DNA of 16,685 nt from Brachionus koreanus (GCA_016987375.1 PJRA01000444.1:1021730-1038414); one strand, 5' to 3'. Positions 1 to 8,214 are shown, counted from the first letter of the stretch. The notes: generated by a model from the sequence alone, not told the origin. Numbers and translations: made by a program.

Positions 1-1111
1 TAGCTAATTTTTAGTAGTTTATAAATAAATATATATATGATCCCCTGATCATTTGCATGATCGGGCAAGTTAACTTAACTTTTGTCCATTTACTTATGCA
101 TCACCCGTTATATACATATAAATTACTCTTTTTTAAAATGGAAATATAAACTTAAGACTTGAACTTATTATTAAAAATAAAAAATCTTAAAACAGTTTTT
201 TATTTCAATTTTTTAGGATGAGTCTGAAAATATCGCGTTTTTTAAAACTTTTTTTAATGAATTATTAATGTTAAAAAATAATAATAAATGACAATCTTCA
301 AAATAAAAAACATTATTCTTGTCTTTAGCCATCTATCAACAAGCATTACGATTCCTCTTTTCTATCATTCACAAATTTACGGCACTTCAACTTGGTCTTG
401 ATTAGGAAAATCTAGGAAGAAGGAGAAAGATATGGACTATATGTTGGCAAACGCTTAGCTCGGGATTGCTCTGTACGCAGACAACCGTACGCAGATAGTC
501 TGCGTAATCTGTGAGTTCCTGGTAGAGAATGGCTAGTTGACTTGATTCTCTCTTCTTCTGAAGACTTGTATCATCACTATTAAAATTTTTAATAACTGCT
601 GTTGCTGATAAATCTTTTTTCCAAGAGTCACCTAACAGCAGCAAAATTTCAAAATTTTCAATTAAATATATAATTATCATGTTCATTTTTATACAATTTT
701 GAAGAGCATTTAAATCTGTTTATTTTAGCAAATAAGATAGATGAAAAAAGATTTAAACAGATGAAAACTTTATTAAAATAGGTTAATGTTAATTAAAAAA
801 GCGGTATCAAGATATATTTCTTCCCAAAAGAGGGCAAATCGATAAAAAAAGAAATGTTTTACAAATTTCTGAAGAAAGACTTGATTTTTTTGTCAATATA
901 AAGATTCTTTAATTTATTGGTTTATTTTACTAGTTTAGTCAAGCTAAATATAATATTTTTTAAATTCTAAAAGTTCGTGGAATCAAAAAGATTGAATTAA
1001 ATAAAGCGAATAAAATTGCAAAAAATGGTATTGTGAAATTTGATTACAAATAAAAAAAATCTATCTATTTTTATAAATTAAAATATCCTAAAATTAAATA
1101 TTTTTAAAAAG
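1..1111. other. Intergenic, no convincing gene
   Basis: Very AT-rich sequence. A 94-codon open frame on the minus strand (686 to 402) matches no family I recognise and has no visible splice or family context, so I do not call it a gene. A local repeat with hairpin potential at 473-506 is listed separately. Nothing else stands out. Confidence 0.6.
473..506. repeat. Short repeat and hairpin, three copies of TACGCAGA
   Basis: GTACGCAGA occurs at 473-481 and again at 487-495. The second copy is followed by TAG and then TCTGCGTA (499-506), giving a perfect 8-bp stem with a 3-nt loop. It is noticeably more GC-rich than its surroundings. Function unknown. Confidence 0.6.
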
Positions 1112-1125
1112 ATACTAATAAAATT
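1112..1125. repeat. Target-site duplication, left copy
   Basis: ATACTAATAAAATT here is repeated perfectly at 1600-1613. The bases just outside each copy differ, so the repeat is exactly 14 bp. It brackets the LINE fragment, as expected for target-primed reverse transcription. Confidence 0.85.
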
Positions 1126-1599
1126 GACTTGACTTGACTTAATAAAGTTTAGTGACATTTGTCACATGGACTTCGAGATAATGATCCTTTTTAGCCCATC
1201 ATTGCTTGCTTACAACTTCGTTTGTATTTGTTTCGAATTTTTCATTGTTATATTTTTCCAGATCTAAGAAGAGACTATTGTCCGGGTCGAGTTTGAAATA
1301 TCTGCTACTTGACATATCATTGCTGTTTTTGATAATACCAAAAATTGTAGGACGAGCTTCATCAATACTTTGCGCTAGATTGTAAGTCTTTATTTCTTCT
1401 CGAATTAAGTTGTTAGATTTAGCAGTTTTACATATGTATTTGTTTGTCAAGTGACATGAACGATTCATGACTGGTTCAATGTTTGCTAACTTATAAATTT
1501 CAGTTATTTTGGTGTCTCTAGGTTTGTTGAAGGAGTACTTTATGGCTTTTCGTTGTATACCTTCTAATAGATTTCGATTGTTCTTGGACATATAAACAT
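1126..1599 (-). mobile_element. 5'-truncated LINE (non-LTR retrotransposon) insertion
   Basis: A 474-bp insertion lies between two perfect 14-bp direct repeats. Read on the minus strand it starts inside the region after the reverse-transcriptase domain, keeps the ORF end and a short 3' UTR, and ends in a tandem (GTCAA)n-type tail seen on the plus strand as TTGAC x3 at 1124-1138. Heavy 5' truncation, a terminal microsatellite tail and a target-site duplication are the classic marks of LINE insertion. The tail is a pentamer array, not poly(A), which would suit a CR1/jockey-like clade; the clade cannot be fixed from this length. Confidence 0.85.
1199..1591 (-). pseudogene. C-terminal end of a LINE ORF2 (post-RT region), truncated
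   Basis: A 130-codon open frame. Near its start it reads NLLEGIQRKAIKY, then TEIYKLANIEPV and a run ending in LTNKYI. This follows the usual layout after the LINE reverse transcriptase: an L-E-x-x-Q-R-R-A-x-x block, an 'L-x-x-x-x-x-I-x-P-v' block, then a region ending in K-Y. No reverse-transcriptase or endonuclease motif remains, so it cannot be active. The Met is only the first ATG inside the truncated element and there is no promoter context. The frame is uninterrupted, so the insertion is probably recent. Identification is from recalled family patterns, not a search. Confidence 0.7.
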
Positions 1600-1613
1600 A
1601 TACTAATAAAATT
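1600..1613. repeat. Target-site duplication, right copy
   Basis: Perfect second copy of the 14-bp sequence at 1112-1125. It abuts the truncated 5' end of the minus-strand LINE fragment. Confidence 0.85.
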
Positions 1614-1924
1614 TTTACTTAATTTTTTTATTTTAGGAAATCAAATCAATAATCAATTAAATTTTTATTGAAGTTTTTGAATATTAATGAAAAAAAATTT
1701 TAAGTAAAAAAGGTGTAAAAACGTATTTGGCACTCATTTGCAGTATCTTTTTTAAAATAATTTATTTATTTATATTTTAATTTGTGTTTTGTTTGTATTT
1801 GAATACAAACAAATTACAGAAATTACAGAAAGTCCGCTTTATTAACAAATCAATTTTACCAGCTAAAATTTGCGCTAACTTTATTTTTAATTTTTACTAA
1901 ATTATTTCAAAAAAAAAAATTAAA
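1614..1924. other. Upstream region of the coiled-coil gene
   Basis: AT-rich leader or promoter region. It contains a perfect 12-bp inverted repeat (TTTGTTTGTATT at 1788-1799, its complement at 1802-1813, 2-nt loop) about 110 bp before the ATG. No TATA box can be told from the AT background. Confidence 0.5.
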
Positions 1925-3025
1925 ATGTTCTATAAAAGTTCTTTAATTGAATATTCAACTGTTATTGAGTTGACCATCGAGCAGTTGGATATACTTAAGC
2001 TGAAATTTGAAAAAGATTACTCAAATCTCAATCAAATCAATTTAGCTATTTTATCAAATAAAACAGATATATCAAAAAAACTGCTTTTTGATAAAATTAG
2101 CAGCAAAAATTTACAGCTTGATAAAAAATTTAATTTAAATAAAGAAAATCAACATAAACTTGAACTTTTTCAAGAGAAAACAGGTGAAATCGATGGCGAC
2201 AAAAGTATCAAGTTGGCAAAGTCAATTACTCTTTTACTAAAGTCACTAGATTTATTTGATGATTCATCTTTTTTGGTTAATTATGAACAAAAAAGTTATT
2301 TAGAACTTATTATGTTAATGAAGCTTCTAGATGAGCTTAAAACTGAAATTTTTGATCAAGGCTCCTATGCTTTATTTTACAACAATTTGGCTGCTTTCAA
2401 ACTGCAGGATAATCTTACAACAAAGATTTTCAATGATTTGCGAAATAATTCGAAAAATGTTCGAAATCTCAAGTCCAAAATTCTCTTGACTAAAAACAAC
2501 AGCCTAAGTGAATTTAAAAACTTGGATTTGACAAAGAAAAGCTTGGTGCAAAAGAAATCCCGTAATTTATTTAAGAATAAATTACTTGACGGTTATTTTA
2601 AAAATTGGAAAAAAACCAACTTAGTAAATTTTAAATTGATGAATGAAAAAGAGATTAAAATATTAGAAAAATCAATTGAGCAGTTAAAATCATCAATACA
2701 AATCGAAAATCAGGCACATGATTTAATGACTCTCGCTTTAAATAAAGAAATAGGGACTTATGAGAACAAATCTAGTGAACTGGAAATGTTCTATAATTCT
2801 TCGACAGAACAAATTCAAATAGAATTAAATAAGCTAAAAATTAAATTTGAATCACAACGAGAAAAATTAAAAAATTTAAAAGAAGACTATGATTATAAAT
2901 TAAATATTGTTTCAAATTATAGAGAAGAAAAAGCAGAAGAAGAAAATATAAAAAGGGCTTCGAAAATTATTTCGAATTGGTGGCTCAGTGTGAAATTAAG
3001 AATGAGACGACTTAAATTAAAGTAG
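1925..3025 (+). CDS. Coiled-coil protein, probable dynein regulatory complex subunit (DRC9/IQCG-like)
   Basis: An uninterrupted 366-codon frame with no visible intron. The predicted protein has no cysteine and is Lys/Leu/Asn/Glu-rich, with long helical stretches, especially from about residue 235 to 340. It ends with a degenerate IQ-like helix around residues 345-360 (KIISNWW then basic residues), resembling the C-terminal 'IxxxQAWWRG' helix of DRC9/IQCG; the glutamine and arginine of a canonical IQ motif are replaced. The N-terminal helices also recall DRC9/DRC10. DRC9 belongs to the nexin-dynein regulatory complex of motile cilia. The start is the first ATG, preceded by an A-rich tract and in-frame stops. 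A poly(A) signal follows at 3135, and a tRNA gene faces it 9 bp beyond the stop. Coding status is secure; the family name is tentative (DRC10/IQCD is the main alternative). Confidence 0.75.
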   Translation: MFYKSSLIEYSTVIELTIEQLDILKLKFEKDYSNLNQINLAILSNKTDISKKLLFDKISSKNLQLDKKFNLNKENQHKLELFQEKTGEIDGDKSIKLAKSITLLLKSLDLFDDSSFLVNYEQKSYLELIMLMKLLDELKTEIFDQGSYALFYNNLAAFKLQDNLTTKIFNDLRNNSKNVRNLKSKILLTKNNSLSEFKNLDLTKKSLVQKKSRNLFKNKLLDGYFKNWKKTNLVNFKLMNEKEIKILEKSIEQLKSSIQIENQAHDLMTLALNKEIGTYENKSSELEMFYNSSTEQIQIELNKLKIKFESQREKLKNLKEDYDYKLNIVSNYREEKAEEENIKRASKIISNWWLSVKLRMRRLKLK

Positions 3026-3034
3026 GAAAAAATT

Positions 3035-3114
3035 TGGCAGCGGTGGGATTCGAACCCACGCCTGTTACGACTGGTGCCTTAAACCAGCGCCTTAGACCAC
3101 TCGGCCACGCTACC
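3035..3114 (-). tRNA. tRNA-Leu(AAG), copy 1
   Basis: An 80-nt class II tRNA. The acceptor arm GGTAGCG pairs with CGCTGCC, with one T-G wobble at the third pair. The A box is TGGCCGAGTGG, the anticodon stem is CTGGT/ACCAG around loop TTAAGGC (anticodon AAG, probably inosine-modified, reading CUU/CUC), the T arm is GTGGG-TTCGAAT-CCCAC, and the discriminator is A. CCA is not encoded. The variable arm TCGTAACAGGC is only 11 nt and can form just about two pairs. A Pol III T-run begins within 4 nt of the 3' end and reaches the stop codon of the convergent coiled-coil gene. All seven copies in the window are identical. Confidence 0.97.
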
Positions 3115-3753
3115 TTATTTTTTTGTTTGACTAAAATAAACAAAATCTTTTTAACAATAATTCTTTAAATTTGAATTTAAATTTTTTAAATAAATAAATA
3201 AATATGACATATCTAATATTTAACTTAAGTAATTTTCTTCAATTAGATCTATAAATAAAGCCAAGCTTTAGTTAGAAAATAAAAAAAAAATTAACTATTA
3301 AAGTTAATTATTAATCTAAAACTATTTAATGCTGCCTTGAAGTAAAAGAGGAAAAATTAGTTATTTTTTTACTACAGGACAACTAAGATAAGCTTATAGA
3401 AACTAAAATGTGCATAAGCCGTCATGATTTAGAGTTTGATTTCAATAAATATTAATTTTTGTTGAATTTATTTAGATTTAAATTTATTAATGGACTCAAT
3501 CGACCCTAAATTATTCATTAATTTAAAGCATGTTGCAAAAATCAAGAATTTTTTTTATTTTTGAGAACGGATTAATTTATAAGAGAGTAATTTTATTTTA
3601 ATTTTTTTTAAAAGGTATATCAAGTAATGAAATAATAATAAAAAAATCTTTTAAAATAAAATAATAAAATTAAAATTTTTTTTTATAGAAAAAATTTTCA
3701 AATCTTAGTTCAATTGTAAATTTCAGCTGTTTTTTGTGAATAATTTCTTTTAG
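3115..3753. other. Intergenic, no gene seen
   Basis: AT-rich DNA with many stops in all frames. Apart from the poly(A) signal candidate at its start I see no structure. Confidence 0.6.
3135..3140 (+). terminator. Candidate poly(A) signal AATAAA for the coiled-coil gene
   Basis: The first clear AATAAA after the stop at 3025, lying just beyond the antisense tRNA gene. If used, the mRNA 3' UTR carries a full-length antisense tRNA-Leu. In this AT-rich background the hexamer could be chance. Confidence 0.4.
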
Positions 3754-3975
3754 ATTTTGAACTGTAGATGTTTTCGTGTTGACCAATTTGGTATCCATAA
3801 ACAATCATTAATTTTCTGTTGGAATAAGATTCAATTAACTGATGCAACATTAAAGAATCTCAATGAAGGACTCTTCACCATAGTTGTTCATAGAATAGGC
3901 TCTGTGTTAGCTGAAAAATCTATTTGTCTTTTAAAAGTAGCACAAACAATGCTAAAAATCTATTTCCCATGGTAA
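3754..3975 (+). pseudogene. Unidentified open stretch, possible exon or gene relic
   Basis: An open frame of about 73 codons follows a good splice-acceptor look-alike (ATTTCTTTTAG just before 3754) and ends with TAA at 3973-3975. It has no in-frame ATG at the left, so it would need an upstream exon. The residues (for example QSLIFCWNKIQLTDATLKNL) have ordinary protein composition, unlike the surrounding AT-rich noise, but I recognise no family. It may be a terminal exon, a decayed transposon fragment, or chance. Confidence 0.25.
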
Positions 3976-5461
3976 TATTGTTTGGACATGACCTATTGAT
4001 TGATCCGATATAATTGTTACTAATACTTATGCTTGACAACTTTGTAACCTCGATTAAAATTATATTGAAAGAAAAATATTCAGTATTGGTAAAACATCAG
4101 CAATTGAAGATTTCTATTTTTGCATTATTAAATTGAACCTTAAAGCAGATTGTAAAATCTGAATATATAATTCCATAACTTCAAGAGAGGTTAGATAATT
4201 TTGCTTTCAATTGTGAGACAGGTTTTTTTGTAAATTGACAAAATTTTTGTTAATTTGAATATGCAAGAAGATTTCTTAAAAAAATTATTTAATTGGATTT
4301 ATTTTTAAAATGGCCTATCTTAGGGCTAAATTGTTTTAATGACTTGTAAAAATTTTGGAACTTAAACATGCATTATTTTGTGGTATACTCCATCTAGCTT
4401 TGCTAATATAGAACCCTTTTACACTGCATATGATGCCATTTCAAAAAATACTATCATAACTCTTCAAAAACGATAATTAAGCGACCAATGTTAAATGTTA
4501 AAATCAAATATAAAAAAAAAACTAGGAAAACAGCTTTAATTTAGATTATCGGTCTTTATCAGTTATTTTGTAAGTTTTTTTTTTTAATAAAATATTCGGT
4601 AATTTCTAGATATTTGTGTTTTTATCACTTTAATCAGAATTGTTCAAGTCAATTTAATATAGCAAATAAGAAATTTAGATTTCTCACTATTTATTTAATA
4701 AAAGATGAAATTTTTTGTCAAAAGTTCTATAAAATTTTTATACTAATTCAATAATAAAATTAAATTTTAAAGATGTATTTTCATTTTTAAAATTTTTTAG
4801 TCTAAAATTAAAATGAAAAAATATTTACACAATTATTTAAATACAAGGAAAAATATGTACGCTATTTTTAAATTAAAAATTTAATTCTAACCAGTCATTA
4901 AAGTCGCAAATTCTCAAATAATGTTCTTATAAATAATTTAAGAATCGATAAATTAAAGAAAAAGTTTCATTAAGAATTTAATTAATAAAAATAAAAGGGA
5001 TTTAAATAATCTTAAAGAGTGATTTTTACAAATCTCTATTTAGAACTACAAATAAAACATTATTGTAAATAGAAGCATTTAGATGAGTAACTAAAGAAAG
5101 CTAGCTTTCAAACATCTTTTTTGTTTGAAAATGATTGAATTAATTGAAAGAGAGATTATTAATAACGCTTGTTTGTTTAAAAAATCAAAGTTAGCTTCTC
5201 TAGACCAAAGCTTTAAGCTGAAAGAACTACATTTTTCCTTTTTCGCTAGTAAAACTAGCTTACACGTGTATTTAAGGCTCAATAAATTAAAGCCAATATT
5301 TTACTCTCTCTAAGAAACTTTCTTTTTATTTTATTTTCACTTAACATTCATTTTAAATTTTAAGCAACAAAAATTCAAATTTATACAGACATCATTGTGT
5401 TTGAATTTGGTTCAAAAATTATAATTATTTTCTAATAATTTGACAAGCCATTTTGTTCAAA
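3976..5461. other. Intergenic, no convincing gene
   Basis: Mostly AT-rich sequence dense with stops. Around 5096-5131 there is a perfect 14-bp palindrome (GAAAGCTAGCTTTC, 5096-5109) followed by TTTCAAAC/GTTTGAAA hairpin arms. A 61-codon frame from the ATG at 5131 to 5313 has no recognisable homology; its antisense frame is open too, so neither is called. Confidence 0.5.
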
Positions 5462-5853
5462 ATGAGATTAGTCCAAAAATTCCAGGCAGCCTTTATTTTT
5501 TGGATTGTTGCTCTCATGATTTTAAATGTAGCTATCCTTTTTACTTTTCCAAATTTTTTTAACCAATTAACTCATTAAAGGTTTCATGCAATAAACAACG
5601 AAGAGTGAAACGGCAATATATTAAACCCAATATTGATGGAAGTTGGTTGGCAAATGAAAGATCTTATCTAATCAATCAGATGCGCATGAGGACCACAACT
5701 CAATCATTTATTGAAACAGAAACCTCGCCAAAGCCTGAAATTTCAGTCACAAGCTTATCCATTTCTTTGATAAACTTATTTGACCGGGTTAAAGGAACTT
5801 TATGCAATATTATCAACTATAGCTGTTCAAACTCGCAATTGAAACCAAATTAG
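5462..5853 (+). CDS. Predicted small secreted peptide precursor A (two exons)
   Basis: Exon 1 (5462-5527) encodes 22 residues, MRLVQK followed by a hydrophobic stretch, which reads as a signal peptide or anchor. The frame joins in phase 0 across a proposed 53-nt intron (5528-5580, GTAGCT...TAAAG) to exon 2 (5581-5853), giving 112 aa. The exon junction is followed by VSCNKQRRVKR (residues 23-33), a furin/dibasic-type cleavage site, and then QYIKPNIDGSWLAN (34-47). The tail is Ser/Thr-rich with two more cysteines. The splice call is supported by the paralogue at 6366-6744, which has the same phase-0 intron position and the same conserved block after K-R. The acceptor is pyrimidine-poor, so its exact position is less certain. 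The family is unknown to me; a secreted peptide or prohormone is an inference. A poly(A) signal candidate lies at 6008. Confidence 0.6.
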
Positions 5854-6198
5854 GAAATTATTAGAATTATTTTTTATCTCAAGCATAGCAATATACAATT
5901 ATCGTTTATCAAATTTCAAGTATTTAATCTTTTCTACTTTTGTTTGTAAACACGTTTTTTTAAAAATGCATTTTTGATACTTACATTTGTAAAATTATTT
6001 ACCATTTAATAAACCATTTTCTTCATAAATCTACTGCTAAGTAATCATTATATTAGACTAAAACTCAATTTTTAATTTATAAATTTTATTTAATCTATGT
6101 CGAATAATTATTCCTAAAAATAAAAGTTTTAGTTTTCATGTTTACAAATTTTTACTAGAAAAACATTTATTTGAGCTTAATGAAAAAAAAATGAATAA
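5854..6198. other. 3' region of peptide gene A and tRNA upstream region
   Basis: AT-rich sequence with AATAAA at 6008-6013, 155 nt after the stop of peptide gene A. Nothing else seen before tRNA copy 2. Confidence 0.5.
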
Positions 6199-6278
6199 GG
6201 TAGCGTGGCCGAGTGGTCTAAGGCGCTGGTTTAAGGCACCAGTCGTAACAGGCGTGGGTTCGAATCCCACCGCTGCCA
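6199..6278 (+). tRNA. tRNA-Leu(AAG), copy 2
   Basis: Identical over all 80 nt to copy 1. An eight-T Pol III terminator starts 3 nt past the discriminator. It lies between the two convergent peptide genes, and its 3' end faces the stop codon of peptide gene B 88 bp away. Confidence 0.97.
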
Positions 6279-6365
6279 AATTTTTTTTCTTTAATTTAAA
6301 AAAAACTTTTTTATTTAATAAAATTTTATTAAAACTTTCAATAAAAAAAACTTAAAAAAAACGAC

Positions 6366-6744
6366 TTAAATATTTTCAATGTCTCCAAACATTGGGTTAC
6401 TTAGGCTTGAATCAATATCTTTTTCTAGCATGAAATTTTCGAGTTCTTTTATCTTTTCCTTTGAAAAAAAAGGAAAAATTTTTAAAAAATTAAAAATCGA
6501 TTAATAAAAGGTTTACTCTTGTTTTTGAGCATAAATAACCTATCATACATGCTATCCTCTGCTAACCATATTCCATCAATTGTTGGTTTAACATACTGTC
6601 TTTTTTTAATTAGATGTTGCTTAAAAAATGAATCTGATAGTTTAAAATTAAAAAGATTATCTAAAATACATTTGTAATAGGAAATGGAATAACTGGGCTT
6701 AAAAAATAACCAAATATAATCAGCAGTAAAATTGAAGTTTTCAT
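6366..6744 (-). CDS. Predicted small secreted peptide precursor B (three exons), paralogue of A
   Basis: Exon 1 (6744-6670) encodes MKTSILLLIIFGYFLSPVIP and five more residues, a clear signal peptide. A 50-nt intron (6669-6620, GTATTT...TTTTAAG) leads in phase 0 to exon 2 (6619-6517), which reads QHLIKKRQYVKPTIDGIWLA and continues to residue 59. A second intron, best modelled as 6516-6446 (GTAAAC...TAAAAG), leads to exon 3 (6445-6366) ending DIENI-stop. The total is 85 aa. The block K-R-Q-Y-V-K-P-T-I-D-G-I-W-L-A (residues 31-45) matches 11 of the 13 positions after K-R in gene A, and both first introns are phase 0 after an AAT (Asn) codon. Exon 3 and its acceptor are the least certain part; an alternative acceptor near 6459 would break the frame. 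Candidate AATAAA hexamers follow at 6330-6325 and 6315-6310. Confidence 0.6.
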
Positions 6745-6977
6745 TTTAGAATGCTTATCCTTTCTGATTTAATTTAAAAATAATCAAAATTTTTTTTATG
6801 CTACAGCATAATCTTAAGCAAAACATAAATTTTCAATAAAATTTGAAATTTTCTATTATTATTTTGATAAAAGTTTAAGCTTTGTCTTTAGTTAGTTAAA
6901 AGCAAATTGTCTTTGAATAAAATTCAATACTTGAATTTTTACATAAAAATAATATTTTGATAGATGATTTTTCGTAA

Positions 6978-7057
6978 GGTAGCGTGGCCGAGTGGTCTAA
7001 GGCGCTGGTTTAAGGCACCAGTCGTAACAGGCGTGGGTTCGAATCCCACCGCTGCCA
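6978..7057 (+). tRNA. tRNA-Leu(AAG), copy 3
   Basis: Identical to copy 1, with a T-run terminator 3 nt after the gene. It is tail-to-tail with copy 4, with 332 bp between them. Confidence 0.97.
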
Positions 7058-7157
7058 AATTTTTTTTTATTTGATTTTTTTAATATTCAAATTTAGTGCT
7101 CAAAAACTACAAGTCTCCTTCATTTTAGTTTATATGCATTAAATACAATTGATTTTA

Positions 7158-7179
7158 TTTTAACACTCAAAGGACTGGC
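7158..7179 (+). repeat. Orphan copy of a tRNA 3' flank (inverted repeat arm)
   Basis: This 22-bp stretch matches, at 20 of 22 positions, the reverse complement of 7361-7382, the immediate 3' flank of tRNA copy 4. The first 15 bp (TTTTAACACTCAAAG) are perfect. It lies 100 bp past tRNA copy 3, suggesting copies 3 and 4 descend from an inverted duplication later interrupted on one side. Confidence 0.55.
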
Positions 7180-7360
7180 TATTTTTGACAGAAAATTTGT
7201 TTAATTGTTGCATTAGTTCTGTAAAAGTCTGTAACATGAAAAAGACATAATTTTAAAGACCATTATCAAAGCTTTAAAATAAATATTAAAACATATTATT
7301 ATGATTGATAGTTAATTAAAAATAAAATTTGAATTTTTGAAAAAGTGTCAAATTGACACC

Positions 7361-7382
7361 GCCGGTTCTTTGAGTGTTAAAA
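7361..7382 (-). repeat. Inverted repeat arm, 3' flank of tRNA copy 4
   Basis: Partner of 7158-7179. Just outside it, 7345-7359 is a perfect palindrome with a single central base (GTGTCAA-A-TTGACAC). Confidence 0.55.
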
Positions 7383-7389
7383 AAAAGTT

Positions 7390-7469
7390 TGGCAGCGGTG
7401 GGATTCGAACCCACGCCTGTTACGACTGGTGCCTTAAACCAGCGCCTTAGACCACTCGGCCACGCTACC
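7390..7469 (-). tRNA. tRNA-Leu(AAG), copy 4
   Basis: Identical to copy 1. The Pol III terminator is an eight-T run read on the minus strand just past the gene. It is head-to-head with copy 5. Translating it gives a spurious 'GFEPTPVTTGALNQRLRPLG' peptide, a common false ORF. Confidence 0.97.
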
Positions 7470-8134
7470 TTATTCTTTTGTGTCGAATTAAGTTTGAGTA
7501 GAAACTGTTATTCTAATAATTCAATTTATTTAATAGCATTTTTTTTTATCTTAATTTATAAACTTGATCAATAATATTAATTGATCCTTTTTCTGTTATT
7601 GTGGATATTTGAGACTTGATCTACTCCTTTTCCAGTTTACAGAGTTTACTGCATCAAGTTGATTATCTACACTGCAATTTTTATCCAGTGAAAACCAGCC
7701 TAGTATTTTTAAATGAAAGGGTTTTTAAACATGCGCCCCGTATTGCAGATATGCAGTTATTAACATTGAATTAACTTACAATCTTTTTATTCTATTTTAA
7801 TCATAAAATGTTGTTAAATCTGGATAAGAATTTTAATTCCTAATGGAAATTTTCATTAAAAATATGTCTTTAATTCATTGAAAAATATGAGAAATTTGAT
7901 TGTTCATATTATTATTTTGCAAATAGAAAATAAATTTAAAAAAAAAAAATTATTTTAGTTTATAAGAATAATATATGAATGAATCAAAAATTCCCAAGTT
8001 TACTTAAAAAAATTTTAAAAATCAAATTTTAATTTTAAAATTTTAAAGTTCTTTAAAAATAATTTTAATTCATAGACTGAGCATGTCACTGTTTTTTTTT
8101 GAATATTGAAAAACTCGAATGATCTATGCAACAT
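7470..8134. other. Spacer between divergent tRNA genes 4 and 5
   Basis: 665 bp without an ORF of interest. It contains a slightly more GC-rich patch near 7725-7760 with no recognisable content. Confidence 0.5.
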
Positions 8135-8214
8135 GGTAGCGTGGCCGAGTGGTCTAAGGCGCTGGTTTAAGGCACCAGTCGTAACAGGCGTGGGTTCGAA
8201 TCCCACCGCTGCCA
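8135..8214 (+). tRNA. tRNA-Leu(AAG), copy 5
   Basis: Identical to copy 1. Its 3' flank (about 8215-8290, including AAATTCACTTTAGC) is clearly related to the 3' flanks of copies 6 and 7. The terminator TTTTT begins 4 nt after the gene. Confidence 0.97.

Noticed and set aside
402..686. 94-codon open frame on the minus strand
   Set aside because: No recognisable domain, no splice or regulatory context, and the local hairpin repeat lies inside it. Its protein-like composition is mild, so a decayed transposon piece cannot be excluded.
1152..1165. GTGACA/TGTCAC at the LINE 3' end as a member of the 9298-10160 repeat family
   Set aside because: The resemblance is limited to a short core and the flanks do not align, so I keep the two separate.
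5091..5313. Overlapping open frames of about 62 codons on both strands
   Set aside because: They mirror each other, the + frame needs a non-ATG start for its full length, and neither resembles a known family.
5605..5853. 82-codon frame taken alone as a gene
   Set aside because: Its apparent start is a GTG, not a normal start in an animal gene. The frame extends upstream to an acceptor and is better explained as exon 2 of peptide gene A.
7374..7574. 66-codon open frame on + overlapping tRNA copy 4
   Set aside because: Its 'GFEPTPVTTGALNQRLRPLG' stretch is a translation of the antisense tRNA-Leu, a well-known false protein in databases.
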